Below, one piece after another: positions 24,646 to 32,848 of a stretch of 64,000 bases of DNA. The notes under the pieces are model-generated. The model had not been told where the DNA came from. It saw only the letters and a list, made by a program, of their open reading frames with translations, and ran no database searches. Origin of the DNA: Desulfovibrio sp. GTDB lineage: Bacteria > Desulfobacterota > Desulfovibrionia > Desulfovibrionales > Desulfovibrionaceae. The stretch is from assembly GCF_009712225.1 (NCBI RefSeq), contig NZ_WASP01000003.1, positions 123,279-187,278 of the forward strand, written 5' to 3'. The translations under genes were made by a program, and so were the position numbers. Position 1 is the first letter of the stretch. Every line of letters begins with the position of its first letter.

Positions 24646-25371
24646 ATGCTAACCGCTTTATCCAGTCATCGAACGCATTGTTACGCATGGGTAACAGAAA
24701 AAAACGAAGCCCCATTTTTTTGTAAAGAATGTTTGAAAGAAGTAATTTTAAGAAAAGGGAGCGTTCGTATTCACCACTTTGCACATAAGTCCCCAGTGAC
24801 TTGTCAATATGGACTTGGAGAAACCGATGTGCATCATAAAGCCAAGAAGGGGATTTTTGAGGCACTGAAAACAAATCCCAATTGTTCCTATTGTGAGCTA
24901 GAGAAAAAAATAAATAATGCAATCCCAGATGTATATGCTGTTATCAAGAAAGTCCCGGTAGCTATTGAAATTCAACGAAGTAATATAACAGTTCAAGATG
25001 TGTGCGATAGGACTCTAGCCCATCACAAAAACGGATTAAGCGTGATATGGGTTATCCCCTCAATAGACCAATTGAAAATTTTTCGAGAAGATAATCAGGA
25101 TGTGTCCAGAGTGCCCAAATGGCTTGAATGCCTTCATGCATTGGCATATGGGCGTGTATACGTGTGGTCCGGCAACGGGGAAGCAATTATTCCGATACAC
25201 TTTGATAGATTCACCCGCTATGTCCCATCAAAGGAATTTTATAATTCGTATGGGGAATATGTGGAAGTGGGAGGGTATGACAGAACGTTAAAAGATAGAA
25301 AAATTGTTTTGCCAGCACCGGAACTTGTTAGTATTGGGACAGATTTCTGCTCACTGTCTCATCTGGCGTGA
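24646..25371 (+). CDS. CoiA-like competence/nuclease-domain protein
   Basis: 241 residues. The start MLTAL, a two-Cys zinc-type segment (FCKECLKEVILRKG), RIHHFAHK, then YGLGETDVHHKAKKGIFEAL and a nuclease-like core (PDVYAVIKKVPVAIEIQRS) match CoiA-family proteins. That core carries the D...E-x-Q pattern of the restriction-endonuclease-like fold. CoiA promotes recombination during competence in Gram-positives; in mobile elements related proteins may be nucleases. ATG 24646 has GGGGAG upstream and gives the canonical N-terminus; ATG 24619 overlaps the crcB remnant stop. The neighbourhood is AT-rich, unlike the host. Confidence 0.75.
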   Translation: MLTALSSHRTHCYAWVTEKNEAPFFCKECLKEVILRKGSVRIHHFAHKSPVTCQYGLGETDVHHKAKKGIFEALKTNPNCSYCELEKKINNAIPDVYAVIKKVPVAIEIQRSNITVQDVCDRTLAHHKNGLSVIWVIPSIDQLKIFREDNQDVSRVPKWLECLHALAYGRVYVWSGNGEAIIPIHFDRFTRYVPSKEFYNSYGEYVEVGGYDRTLKDRKIVLPAPELVSIGTDFCSLSHLA

Positions 25372-25375
25372 TTCT

Positions 25376-25825
25376 ATGCAGAACTGGTGGAACGCGAGAA
25401 AGGAAACACTTTGTCATGTTAAAACTGAAGACCACAGCAATCATACTGGGGATAATATACGGGAAGACATTCAAATGAATAGTGCAGAAAAGTGGTTTGA
25501 CGAAAAAAGTGGTCAAGTTTTTCCTTGTAAATTTGAGGCGTTTGGCGTTTTAGTATGGAGTAGATATGGACAAGCTTCCGAGATCGCTGAGATGCTCGCG
25601 TTTGTTCGAGATGTGGCATGGGAGGGCTTGGAAAGTGTATTAGAAGAAGTTTTTTACGATTCAAAGGCTTCTATTTGCACCTTCGTTTTTGCTCCCAAAT
25701 TTGATCTAAAAGATAGCAGGGCCAGTAGGGTATTTTTATGTGCAAAGAAATATATATCTCAATTTATGTGGGGTGATGATGTTTACAATTCAAATGACAT
25801 CGACGACATTGTTGATGTGAATTAA
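25376..25825 (+). CDS. Hypothetical protein, 149 residues
   Basis: Starts 4 bases after the CoiA-like gene at ATG 25376, or alternatively at ATG 25475 (116 residues). Soluble, acidic C-terminus rich in Asp (DDVYNSNDIDDIVDVN); no recognised domain. Weak ribosome sites at both starts. It is probably co-expressed with the CoiA-like gene. Confidence 0.5.
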   Translation: MQNWWNARKETLCHVKTEDHSNHTGDNIREDIQMNSAEKWFDEKSGQVFPCKFEAFGVLVWSRYGQASEIAEMLAFVRDVAWEGLESVLEEVFYDSKASICTFVFAPKFDLKDSRASRVFLCAKKYISQFMWGDDVYNSNDIDDIVDVN

Positions 25826-26176
25826 CCCCCTCCAATAATAAGGCCTCATTTGAGCTAATTGCTTATTTATTCTGGCAGTGCTGGAGCCCATGCCTTTTCA
25901 TTTTCTATTCATAAGAATCTTGGCTGCAAGACTGAAAAAAATCCGCATAGTTTGAACCCCATTCCTTTTTTCTTAATTTTTTGTCGGTGTTATACATACG
26001 GATACTATGCCAGGAGTACTAACTCTCTAAAGCATACTTTGGGGGAGGATGGTCATCATCCCAGCTAATTTGATATGTATAACGGTTTCCTCCAGACGGC
26101 TTATTAGAGCAGGTGTAGCAAAACTGTTTGAGACGCTGAAAGTTGTGTCGAAAAATATTTGTTAATGTTACTCTCG
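25826..26176. other. AT-rich intergenic region
   Basis: 351 bases between convergent genes. No coding sequence or clear terminator recognised. Confidence 0.5.
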
Positions 26177-26983
26177 TTAGTTAGTTAAACATTTTGGATA
26201 CCGCTTTCTTGTTATCCACAATGATACAAATGGAGTAATGAAATATAGCAAACCTATAGCCAATAACATGTAATTCTCAAACGAGTGCGCAGATACTTGT
26301 TGACCAGGAATTTGGTCAAGTTCAAGTAAAATATAAATAATGAGTAAGACAAGGCCAAAAAAACCCATAATTATAGGGAAGATCTTATGAACAAGCTTTG
26401 AAAATGCATTATTGATTTCTTTAAGTATTAAAGACGAAGGGGACTTCTTATTGACAATTGTTATTCCGCTTGGCATTCCCCTAAGAGTCCCCTCGATATC
26501 TGGATCAATTCTACTATCGTGCAATATTTCTATATTAACACCGTCATTAGGGTCTAAAAAGTCAAATTGAATATTTATTGAATGATTATTATTTTCTAAA
26601 GCAATTAGTCTAACTTTATTAACAGTGCGAGTCTCCTTAACTATCTGAAATCTCAAAATATTATCTCCATTCAGCAAAGAAATGCAAAGTGGCGAATCTT
26701 CTACGATAGATGCTCCATGTAGCGTTTCCGTCCCACAATTCCACAAAATTATATTTGTCTTATTTAGCTGTTTTATTTCACTACCTTTATATAAAATTTT
26801 TACATCATTAGGAATTTCATCTAAGCGTGGGCTTATGATCGTCAATCTTGACAATTGAGCTGACAGCATTGCCTTTCGTTTGCCTTTAAAGAACAATATC
26901 CAGCTAGTGAGCACGCCAATAACAATTCCTACCCATCCCTGATTAAGAAACTTAAATGCCGAATCAAGAATTGTTGATTCCAT
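26177..26983 (-). CDS. Membrane protein of unknown function
   Basis: 268 residues with one N-terminal transmembrane helix (WVGIVIGVLTSWILFF), a soluble beta-rich middle domain of about 150 residues (ILWNCGTETLHGASI ... INIQFDFLDPNDGVNIEIL, Ig-like in pattern) and two C-terminal helices near residues 200-255. I chose ATG 26983, preceded by GGGGGGAGACAGG; the frame is open further upstream without a ribosome site. AT-rich and alone. Family not recognised. This type of membrane protein with a soluble middle domain occurs in phage-defence islands, but nothing here proves that role. Confidence 0.55.
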   Translation of the reverse strand: MESTILDSAFKFLNQGWVGIVIGVLTSWILFFKGKRKAMLSAQLSRLTIISPRLDEIPNDVKILYKGSEIKQLNKTNIILWNCGTETLHGASIVEDSPLCISLLNGDNILRFQIVKETRTVNKVRLIALENNNHSINIQFDFLDPNDGVNIEILHDSRIDPDIEGTLRGMPSGITIVNKKSPSSLILKEINNAFSKLVHKIFPIIMGFFGLVLLIIYILLELDQIPGQQVSAHSFENYMLLAIGLLYFITPFVSLWITRKRYPKCLTN

Positions 26984-27621
26984 CCTGTCTCCCCCCAAAA
27001 AGAATTTTTCCCCGTTGCACAACGATTGTTTTGCCCCAACCCACATTAGTATATAGACAATAACTGCGACAACGCACGATATCTTTGAATCTAACAGGCG
27101 ATATGTCACTTTTTTTAATGGCTATTTCCGTATGCAGCTTAGGACAAACCATACTGAGAGTTGCGGCACAGTCTGTTTGTTTCATCAATTGTAGCCTGTG
27201 TTTGCTAGCAACGGCGATCAAGCTGCGGTATAGACAATACAACGACATCGGTAAAGTCGCCCTTGCCAGCAGGAAGGGGCAAGGGTGCGTCCAGCTTCCC
27301 ACTCCGCTCCTGACCAAGAAGCCGTTTTGGGTTACGCCGGGTTAATGTTTTTCGCTGCCATAGTTGCTAACAAGCTGAAATGGCTTTAAAGTTCATGGAA
27401 TGAATATTTTCTGGTAGCTTAGGCATGACATGGGACAAAAATTTAGCGGGCGCTCCCAATTAGGGGGCGGCCCGCTTTCCCGTATTCCACATTTTCCCCT
27501 CTAGCTAAGAATAAGATTAGGAAAAAAGCGTTTATTGTTATGACTTCATACAGTGGCGCGCCCGCGGCAGATTTGCACTGCCTTCCGCTTCTAATCACAA
27601 CATCTGAATAAATTGATATGT

Positions 27622-27717
27622 GCTAATGATCCGCATGTCAACATTCTTAAATCAAGCTAACATGCTAGAATTTAATTGATATTAATTGATATTAATTGAT
27701 AAAATTGGATCATTAGC
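27622..27717. repeat. Inverted repeat flanking three copies of an AT-rich 10-mer
   Basis: GCTAATGATCC at 27622-27632 and GGATCATTAGC at 27707-27717 are perfect inverted arms. Between them, three tandem ATTAATTGAT-like units occur at about 27671-27701. Confidence 0.6.
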
Positions 27718-27733
27718 TAGAACGATAATATGA

Positions 27734-27774
27734 CCAAAGAGGGGCACAAATGTTTCACGAATACCCCTCTTTGG
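27734..27774. repeat. 11-bp inverted repeat, hairpin candidate
   Basis: CCAAAGAGGGG and CCCCTCTTTGG are perfect inverted arms with a 19-base loop. It lies downstream of the ABC operon end on the minus strand and could serve as its terminator, although the T tract is weak. Confidence 0.55.
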
Positions 27775-28028
27775 AGGGATATCTGATTTGGGGGAGGAGC
27801 AAATCAAATCCCACAATGCTGCATCAAGCCAAGTATTCCCGTATACGCAGACCCTGTTCCCAATTGGCCTTGCTGGAGGCACTGACAGGTCGAGGTCTGA
27901 CCAGAGCTAATTTCCAGCGCTGGAACGTCAGTACGGTGCAAATACATGTTTTCGCCTGCCGGACCGTCCTCATCGGCAATGATATCCGCAATGTCGTCTG
28001 CGATCATGCAACAGATCCGGGGATAAAC

Positions 28029-28766
28029 TCACATACCAGCTTCCAGCTTTAAACCAATTTGCGCTTTCAATTTGTTAAAGCCCGCGTCTTCAAAATCTCT
28101 TGGGCGTGGGGCGTCAGCCTTCCAAGTTTCTACAATGCCAAGCCCTGTGCCCATAAGGTGTATAATATCGGCCAGCAGGCATGCTTCGGCAACATCGTGT
28201 GTCACGAGCAAAACTGTAACCCCGGTTTTAAGCTGCAAGTCAGCCAACAGCCGCTGCATACGGCCACGGGTAATAGCATCCAGTGCAGCAAAAGGTTCAT
28301 CAAGAAGCAAAAGCTTTGGACTCAGCACCAATGCGCGCGCCAAGGCGACACGCTGCCGCATGCCGCCTGAAAGCGTCGAAGGCAAGGCGGCCTCCCACTG
28401 TTCCAGCCCCACAAGCTTCAACATTTCCCTTACATGCTTCTGCCGCTGGGCATGTGGCATGCCTGCTGTTTTCAATCCGAACTCAACATTTTCGCGCACG
28501 TTCAGCCAGGGAAACAGGGCATCGTCCTGAAACACCATAACCCTGTCAGGCCCCGGCCCTGCACAAGGAAGGCCGTCAAGCAGCAAGTCTCCACCATCAC
28601 TCACTATGAATCCGGCAGCCACATGCAGAAAGGTACTTTTACCGCAACCACTGGCCCCTATGAGCGCAGTTATGGAACCTTGCTCTAGAACCAGATCAAT
28701 GCCGGGTAAAACAACATGCTCGCCATAACTTTTTCGCAGGCCGCAACATCTGAAAAATTCCTTCAT
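28029..28766 (-). CDS. ABC transporter ATP-binding protein, SsuB/TauB/NrtD type
   Basis: 245 residues. Walker A GASGCGKST, Q-loop MVFQDDALFPW, signature LSGGMRQRVALARAL, Walker B LLLLDEPFAALD and the H-loop in VTHDVAEA are all intact. The FQDDALFPW stretch and the ARPRDF-type C-terminus are typical of nitrate/sulfonate/taurine-type importers. The start overlaps the permease stop by 4 bases (ATGA). Last gene of a four-gene operon headed by a PadR-radical SAM fusion. Confidence 0.9.
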   Translation of the reverse strand: MKEFFRCCGLRKSYGEHVVLPGIDLVLEQGSITALIGASGCGKSTFLHVAAGFIVSDGGDLLLDGLPCAGPGPDRVMVFQDDALFPWLNVRENVEFGLKTAGMPHAQRQKHVREMLKLVGLEQWEAALPSTLSGGMRQRVALARALVLSPKLLLLDEPFAALDAITRGRMQRLLADLQLKTGVTVLLVTHDVAEACLLADIIHLMGTGLGIVETWKADAPRPRDFEDAGFNKLKAQIGLKLEAGM

Positions 28767-29539
28767 CGCACAACACCGGGCGCAAGGGATAACAGGCGTA
28801 CAAGCAGGGCATCACATACACTCCCCAGCAAGGCAATCAGTACAATGCCACTTAACAGCAGATCTACCCGCCCATTCATGCGGGCGTCCATAATCAGTGC
28901 CCCAAGGCCGTCCGGCACACCGGTCAGTTCTCCCAGCACCAGATAGGCAAAACTCATACCCAGCGCCACCCGCAGGCCCGCGCATATCTGCGGCATGGCC
29001 CAGGGCAGAATCACAGAAACAAAAAGCTTCTGACGGGAAAGGCCGAGCATGCGACCCGCGTTGATCAGGTTGGGCGGCACCGAAGCTGCGGCTGCCGCTG
29101 CGCTGAAGTATACAGGGAAGAAACCAGCCAAAGCGATAAGGCTCACGGTGGTCATAAAACCCACCCCAAGCCAGATAAGCGCAAGGGGCAACCAGCTTAT
29201 ACCAGGCACAGACTTTATGCCGTTGATGGAGGAGCCAAGCAGGCGCGCGAGGGTTGCACTTCTGCCAGACCACAATCCCAGAATCAGACCGGGAATGACA
29301 GCAAGTGCGTACCCACAGGCCACACGCCACAGGCTTGCAGCAGCGTCATGCCAAAAGCGCCCGTCATAGGGTGCGCCGGAACTCCCAGCCAGATATGCAA
29401 GCATGGTGTGCGCCACTTCTGCCGGGGAAGGAAGCAGCCAATGGGGCACCACTTCGAGGCCCGTTGCGCCCCACCATATCGCCAGTACCAGCAGCGGAAA
29501 GCACCAAGGCAAAACTCGGTATTTCCAGCTATCAGTCAT
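28763..29539 (-). CDS. ABC transporter permease, SsuC/TauC type
   Basis: 258 residues, about six transmembrane helices. The EAA-like cytosolic loop (NLINAGRMLGLSRQKLF) contacts the ATPase. A long N-terminal hydrophobic anchor precedes the BPD domain. Overlaps the binding-protein gene upstream by 8 bases and the ATPase gene downstream by 4, so the importer is translationally coupled. Confidence 0.88.
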   Translation of the reverse strand: MTDSWKYRVLPWCFPLLVLAIWWGATGLEVVPHWLLPSPAEVAHTMLAYLAGSSGAPYDGRFWHDAAASLWRVACGYALAVIPGLILGLWSGRSATLARLLGSSINGIKSVPGISWLPLALIWLGVGFMTTVSLIALAGFFPVYFSAAAAAASVPPNLINAGRMLGLSRQKLFVSVILPWAMPQICAGLRVALGMSFAYLVLGELTGVPDGLGALIMDARMNGRVDLLLSGIVLIALLGSVCDALLVRLLSLAPGVVR

Positions 29540-30548
29540 GCTTGCTGGTGGTTGTCCGCAAGGCGTTTACAAAGCTGCGATCAACAAGTTTATTGTAATC
29601 CGGCTCCTGCTTGATGATGCCAAGCTCTTTCATGCGCGCGCCCAAGGCAGCCAGACGGCGCATGAATACATCATCCATGTCCCAGGCCAGTTCAATATTG
29701 TCGGCAGATGCCTGTAGCAAATTTCTGTCCACGCCAAACAGGTTCGCCGCCGTGTCCAGCCACAACTTTCTGTCCGCTGTCAAAGCCTCTGTGGCGGCCT
29801 TGTGCGCTGCCACCATCCGCAAGGTCTGCTCTGGGTGCACCTGTATAAAATCTTCACGCATGAGCATGCCGCTGTTGATGGTTCCTATGCTGTCGCCATA
29901 ATAAGGGTAGGCCAAAATACGCCCGTACCCCTGCATACCGGCCTGCGTGGGGAAAGGCTCACCTGACAGAAACGCATCCACATTGCCCTTGGCAAGGGCT
30001 GTGCCCATGTCAAAAAAATCAATGCGCATGAGCGTGACATCTTTATCGGGGTTGATGCCCTCGCGGTGCAGAACCTCACGCAACAAAATTTCGTGCATGG
30101 TGCCGGGCACATAGGCAATGCGCTTTCCTCGCAGGTCGGCAGTGCTTTTTATGGGCCCATCTTTTGCCACCACAAGAGCCGAACACTTGTTGCCCAGCGC
30201 TGCAACCAGCCGTATCGGCTCGCCCCGTGAGGCCGCCTGAATGGCCAAGGCCAGCGTGGTGCCTGTCATATCCAGACTGCCTGCAAGCAGCGCCGACTTT
30301 TGGTCGGCAGGGTTGGTAAAGGGGCGCGCTTCTACCTGAAGGCCGGGATTCGCTGGAGCAGCGTATTTCTCGTACAAAAAGGGCTGTATGGTCTGGGCTG
30401 TCTTCCAGGTACCCACATGCCAGACTTCTGCTGCAGCTGCGAAATTTGCTGCACCCACACCCCAAAAACTTATGGCAACCAACAGACCTAAAAGCATGCG
30501 CACGGTGCGCAAGGCAAAGCCTAAAGCATTTTTTCTCAGATCAACCAC
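29532..30548 (-). CDS. ABC transporter substrate-binding protein, NMT1/THI5-SsuA type
   Basis: 338 residues from GTG 30548 (GGGAGG seven bases upstream), with a signal peptide (basic start, then a hydrophobic core ending ANFAAAA). The periplasmic fold is of the nitrate/sulfonate/thiamine-precursor class: GTWKTAQTIQPF early, ALAIQAASRGEPIRLV, GKRIAYVPGTMHEILLREVL. The substrate cannot be read from sequence. The adjacent radical SAM enzyme suggests the ligand is a precursor or product of its reaction (inference). An ATG at 30596 is in frame but lacks a ribosome site. Confidence 0.85.
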   Translation of the reverse strand: MVDLRKNALGFALRTVRMLLGLLVAISFWGVGAANFAAAAEVWHVGTWKTAQTIQPFLYEKYAAPANPGLQVEARPFTNPADQKSALLAGSLDMTGTTLALAIQAASRGEPIRLVAALGNKCSALVVAKDGPIKSTADLRGKRIAYVPGTMHEILLREVLHREGINPDKDVTLMRIDFFDMGTALAKGNVDAFLSGEPFPTQAGMQGYGRILAYPYYGDSIGTINSGMLMREDFIQVHPEQTLRMVAAHKAATEALTADRKLWLDTAANLFGVDRNLLQASADNIELAWDMDDVFMRRLAALGARMKELGIIKQEPDYNKLVDRSFVNALRTTTSKHD

Positions 30549-30595
30549 GTTGCAACCTCCCGTCAAAACTGGCGCTCTCAAATACCCTGCTACCA

Positions 30596-31972
30596 TCAAA
30601 AAACAGGCGAATTTTCCAAACTGTATCCCGCCTCAAGCAGCAGACTCAGGGCATCCTGCACAGTAAACTGCCGCCATTCCTCGGCGCTTTCCGTATCGGC
30701 TCGCGGCACCGCGCCAGTTTCTACCACCAGCACGTTGGCACCCCAGGCAAGAGCCTGCGGCGTGGGCGGATGCACACAAATGTCGGGCGTCTGCACACCA
30801 CCTACAAGGCGTGTCACCGCAGCTATCTGGGCCAGACGCATGGGATCGGCCTCTGCCGTAGCGGAGTCGCCGCAGGGGGTGCCGCGCACATTGACCCGTG
30901 CCATAACGCCGCAAAGGGCCGCCTTGTGCGACAGGGCCGTCAATAACACATCGGCAATTTCTTCACTGCTGTGTTCCGGCCCCACAGGCTCCACCAGATG
31001 GGCCAGATTGATATCAGAGTCGCGCACAGCGGCCAGCGTGGCGAGACGATCCTCAACCTTGAAACAGGTGGTGCAACCCTCACCCAACCGCAAGGAATGG
31101 TAGACAACTGTAACCCCCGCCGCACGCATTGCGCGAGCCTCTTCGGGGCCGAATTCGCCCGTATTGACCACTACGCCATAGCTACCTGGAACATTGCGCC
31201 GCAGGTCGCGTACAAGATCAAGCAGCTTGGGCAGGCTATAAAATTCGGTGGTGCGCAAAGTCACCCAGGACGCGCCCTGTTCCACAAATTTGCGTGCTGT
31301 GTCTACAATACGGTTTGTGGACCATTCAAATGGTTCAGGCACGAGGCCCCATTTTTCGCCAAATGAACAAAAGCCGCAGTTCATTGAACACGGCTGGCAA
31401 TCCACGCCGATGGCGCTCCACACGCGTCCCTTGTTTCCGGCAACTGCACTGGCCATTTCACGTGCCCGGCGGCCCAGAAAGGCCGCTTCTGGGGAAGTGG
31501 GGAGCACTTGCAACAGACTGATCACATCATCCCTTTTGGCAAGGATGCCCTGTAAAGAGTCCGCCGCCACACGATCCACCAGCGCCATAAATTCCCGATT
31601 AACGCCATTGGCCTCGCGCACCATAGCCAATACACCGCCCACTGTGCGCAAATAGTCGCCCAAGGTATCTTCCCAGCGCGCAAGACACGCACGCCCATGT
31701 CCTGTCAGAGAAAAGACACGCCGCCCTCTGGTGGCCCCCTCCTCTTCGTGCGAGGCCAGCAGCAGCTTGCCTTCCATAAGCTTGAGGAGGCGGTAAACGC
31801 CCGCCTGATCGGGAGGCGAATTGCCCCAAATAGGCATATTCCGCAGGCGTTGCAAAAGCACATAGCCATGCAAAGACCCGTGCGCCAGCAATGACATAAC
31901 AAGGGGTTGAACAAATCGTTGTAACGTGCTGCCAGAACATGGGCAATCCGCAAACAAGTCCATCTCATTCAT
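30596..31972 (-). CDS. PadR-like HTH fused to a BioB-type radical SAM protein
   Basis: 458 residues in two parts. Residues 10-110 begin with a DCPCSG motif, then a PadR winged helix (FVQPLVMSLLAHGSLHGYVL ... GVYRLLKLMEGKLL ... GRRVFSLTGHG). Residues 180-450 are a radical SAM domain with CX3CX2C at C195/C199/C202 (in CSMNCGFC) and later BioB/HydE-like segments (VVNTGEF, YHSLRLGEG, NLAHLVEPVG, RVNVRGTPCG). The fusion suggests a regulator that also senses or makes a SAM-derived product. ATG 31972 lies 10 bases from a palindrome. The downstream ABC importer begins 48 bases after its stop. The chemistry is unknown. Confidence 0.8.
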   Translation of the reverse strand: MNEMDLFADCPCSGSTLQRFVQPLVMSLLAHGSLHGYVLLQRLRNMPIWGNSPPDQAGVYRLLKLMEGKLLLASHEEEGATRGRRVFSLTGHGRACLARWEDTLGDYLRTVGGVLAMVREANGVNREFMALVDRVAADSLQGILAKRDDVISLLQVLPTSPEAAFLGRRAREMASAVAGNKGRVWSAIGVDCQPCSMNCGFCSFGEKWGLVPEPFEWSTNRIVDTARKFVEQGASWVTLRTTEFYSLPKLLDLVRDLRRNVPGSYGVVVNTGEFGPEEARAMRAAGVTVVYHSLRLGEGCTTCFKVEDRLATLAAVRDSDINLAHLVEPVGPEHSSEEIADVLLTALSHKAALCGVMARVNVRGTPCGDSATAEADPMRLAQIAAVTRLVGGVQTPDICVHPPTPQALAWGANVLVVETGAVPRADTESAEEWRQFTVQDALSLLLEAGYSLENSPVF

Positions 31973-32527
31973 GACGTATCCCAATAGTTGAGTTAGTCTA
32001 GTATTGAGACAAAAGAACGCCACTTCCAGGCGCGTGTCAACCACCTGCACACATAGAGGGAAAACACCAGCACTGGGGAACTGAATATAATGTAGTGACA
32101 GCATTCTTGAAGATAAAATAATTATAATTAACTAATACGATTTACATTTCAAACTTATTGGTGACTGTTGCATCATTAGACACGGGATTATGAAAAAATA
32201 AAATATTCAAAACACTATAGATTTTCCGCCGATTCTTTAAGTCAGGTATTTAAAAGCAAATGGCTGATGACTATGTGTTGAGGTTACAATTCACCATACT
32301 CCAAGAGATATGACCGTAGGGAAAGAGCCTATAACGAAGATCGTTCTGACTATTCAGCTACTCACGCGATACGCTTTATATGCTTTAAAGCCGCAGACTC
32401 CCGCAGTCTATTGAAAAAACACATCCTGAGCGCGCGTCTTTGCCCTTAGGCAGCTTATTGAAAGATGACCGCGTTGCCAAGAATTTAAGTCCGCTCTAGG
32501 TTCCTTGCGGCTTCATGCGTAACAGAC
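31973..32527. other. Intergenic region with the radical SAM operon promoter
   Basis: 555 bases between two minus-strand genes. Next to the radical SAM gene a 25-base degenerate palindrome lies at 31982-32006; TTGACA (minus strand) occurs at about 32033-32038. The remainder is AT-rich with no gene recognised. Confidence 0.5.
31982..32006. promoter_or_regulatory. Likely operator of the PadR-radical SAM operon
   Basis: Palindrome of the pattern CAATAnTnGAnTnAnTCnAnTATTG, 18 of 24 positions symmetric, starting 10 bases upstream of the ATG. A PadR-type domain is encoded by the gene itself, so autoregulation is plausible. Confidence 0.5.
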
Positions 32528-32782
32528 TCATTCCACATTGACATCCTCTAGGACAAGAACACGGATAAAATCATAACACTGGATCAAAAGAAATAAATCT
32601 GATGCAGTCATGCCAGTATTTCTATAGTACCAGTTTCTCACTCGTTCTGTATTTATCTTAAGGTCAAATGCCACTTGTTTGACTGTGAGATGATTCCTCT
32701 GCATTTTTTTTGCAATATACTTTGTCATCAACTTATTTCCTAAATTCTTGTGGCAGATTTGCCACATAATTTTTCTAGACAT
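32528..32782 (-). CDS. Small HTH DNA-binding protein, divergent from the recombinase
   Basis: 84 residues from ATG 32782 (AAGGAGG five bases upstream). Basic N-terminus, then a helix-turn-helix: HLTVKQVAFDLKINTERVRNWY. AraC-like or phage-regulator-like size but no further domain. It is divergent from the serine recombinase with 66 bases between starts, and a 9-bp inverted repeat covers both ribosome sites. Likely controls the recombinase/ParB operon. Confidence 0.7.
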   Translation of the reverse strand: MSRKIMWQICHKNLGNKLMTKYIAKKMQRNHLTVKQVAFDLKINTERVRNWYYRNTGMTASDLFLLIQCYDFIRVLVLEDVNVE

Positions 32783-32788
32783 GCTGCC

Positions 32789-32837
32789 CTCCTTGTAAGA
32801 GTCTAAAATTCTAAAATATTTTTGATTGTACAAGGAG
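32789..32837. repeat. Inverted repeat overlapping both divergent ribosome sites
   Basis: CTCCTTGTA (32789-32797) and TACAAGGAG (32829-32837) are perfect inverted arms. Each contains the Shine-Dalgarno sequence of one of the divergent genes, so it may be a shared operator, or chance from two similar ribosome sites. Confidence 0.5.
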
Positions 32838-32848
32838 AATCCTGGCAG

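Larger units (their letters stand above)
26984..28028. other. Long non-coding stretch with inverted and tandem repeats
   Basis: 1045 bases with no credible gene; the short open frames present have poor codon structure. It holds a GC-rich hairpin (27446-27477, AGCGGGC/GCCCGCT), a pair of 11-base inverted arms around AT-rich tandem repeats (27622-27717), and another 11-bp inverted repeat (27734-27774). It separates an AT-rich block from the GC-rich ABC/radical SAM block and may be a junction between modules. Confidence 0.55.

Noticed and set aside
27682..28052. Several short open frames in the gene-free kilobase
   Set aside because: They cross inverted repeats, have no ribosome sites and no protein-like composition.
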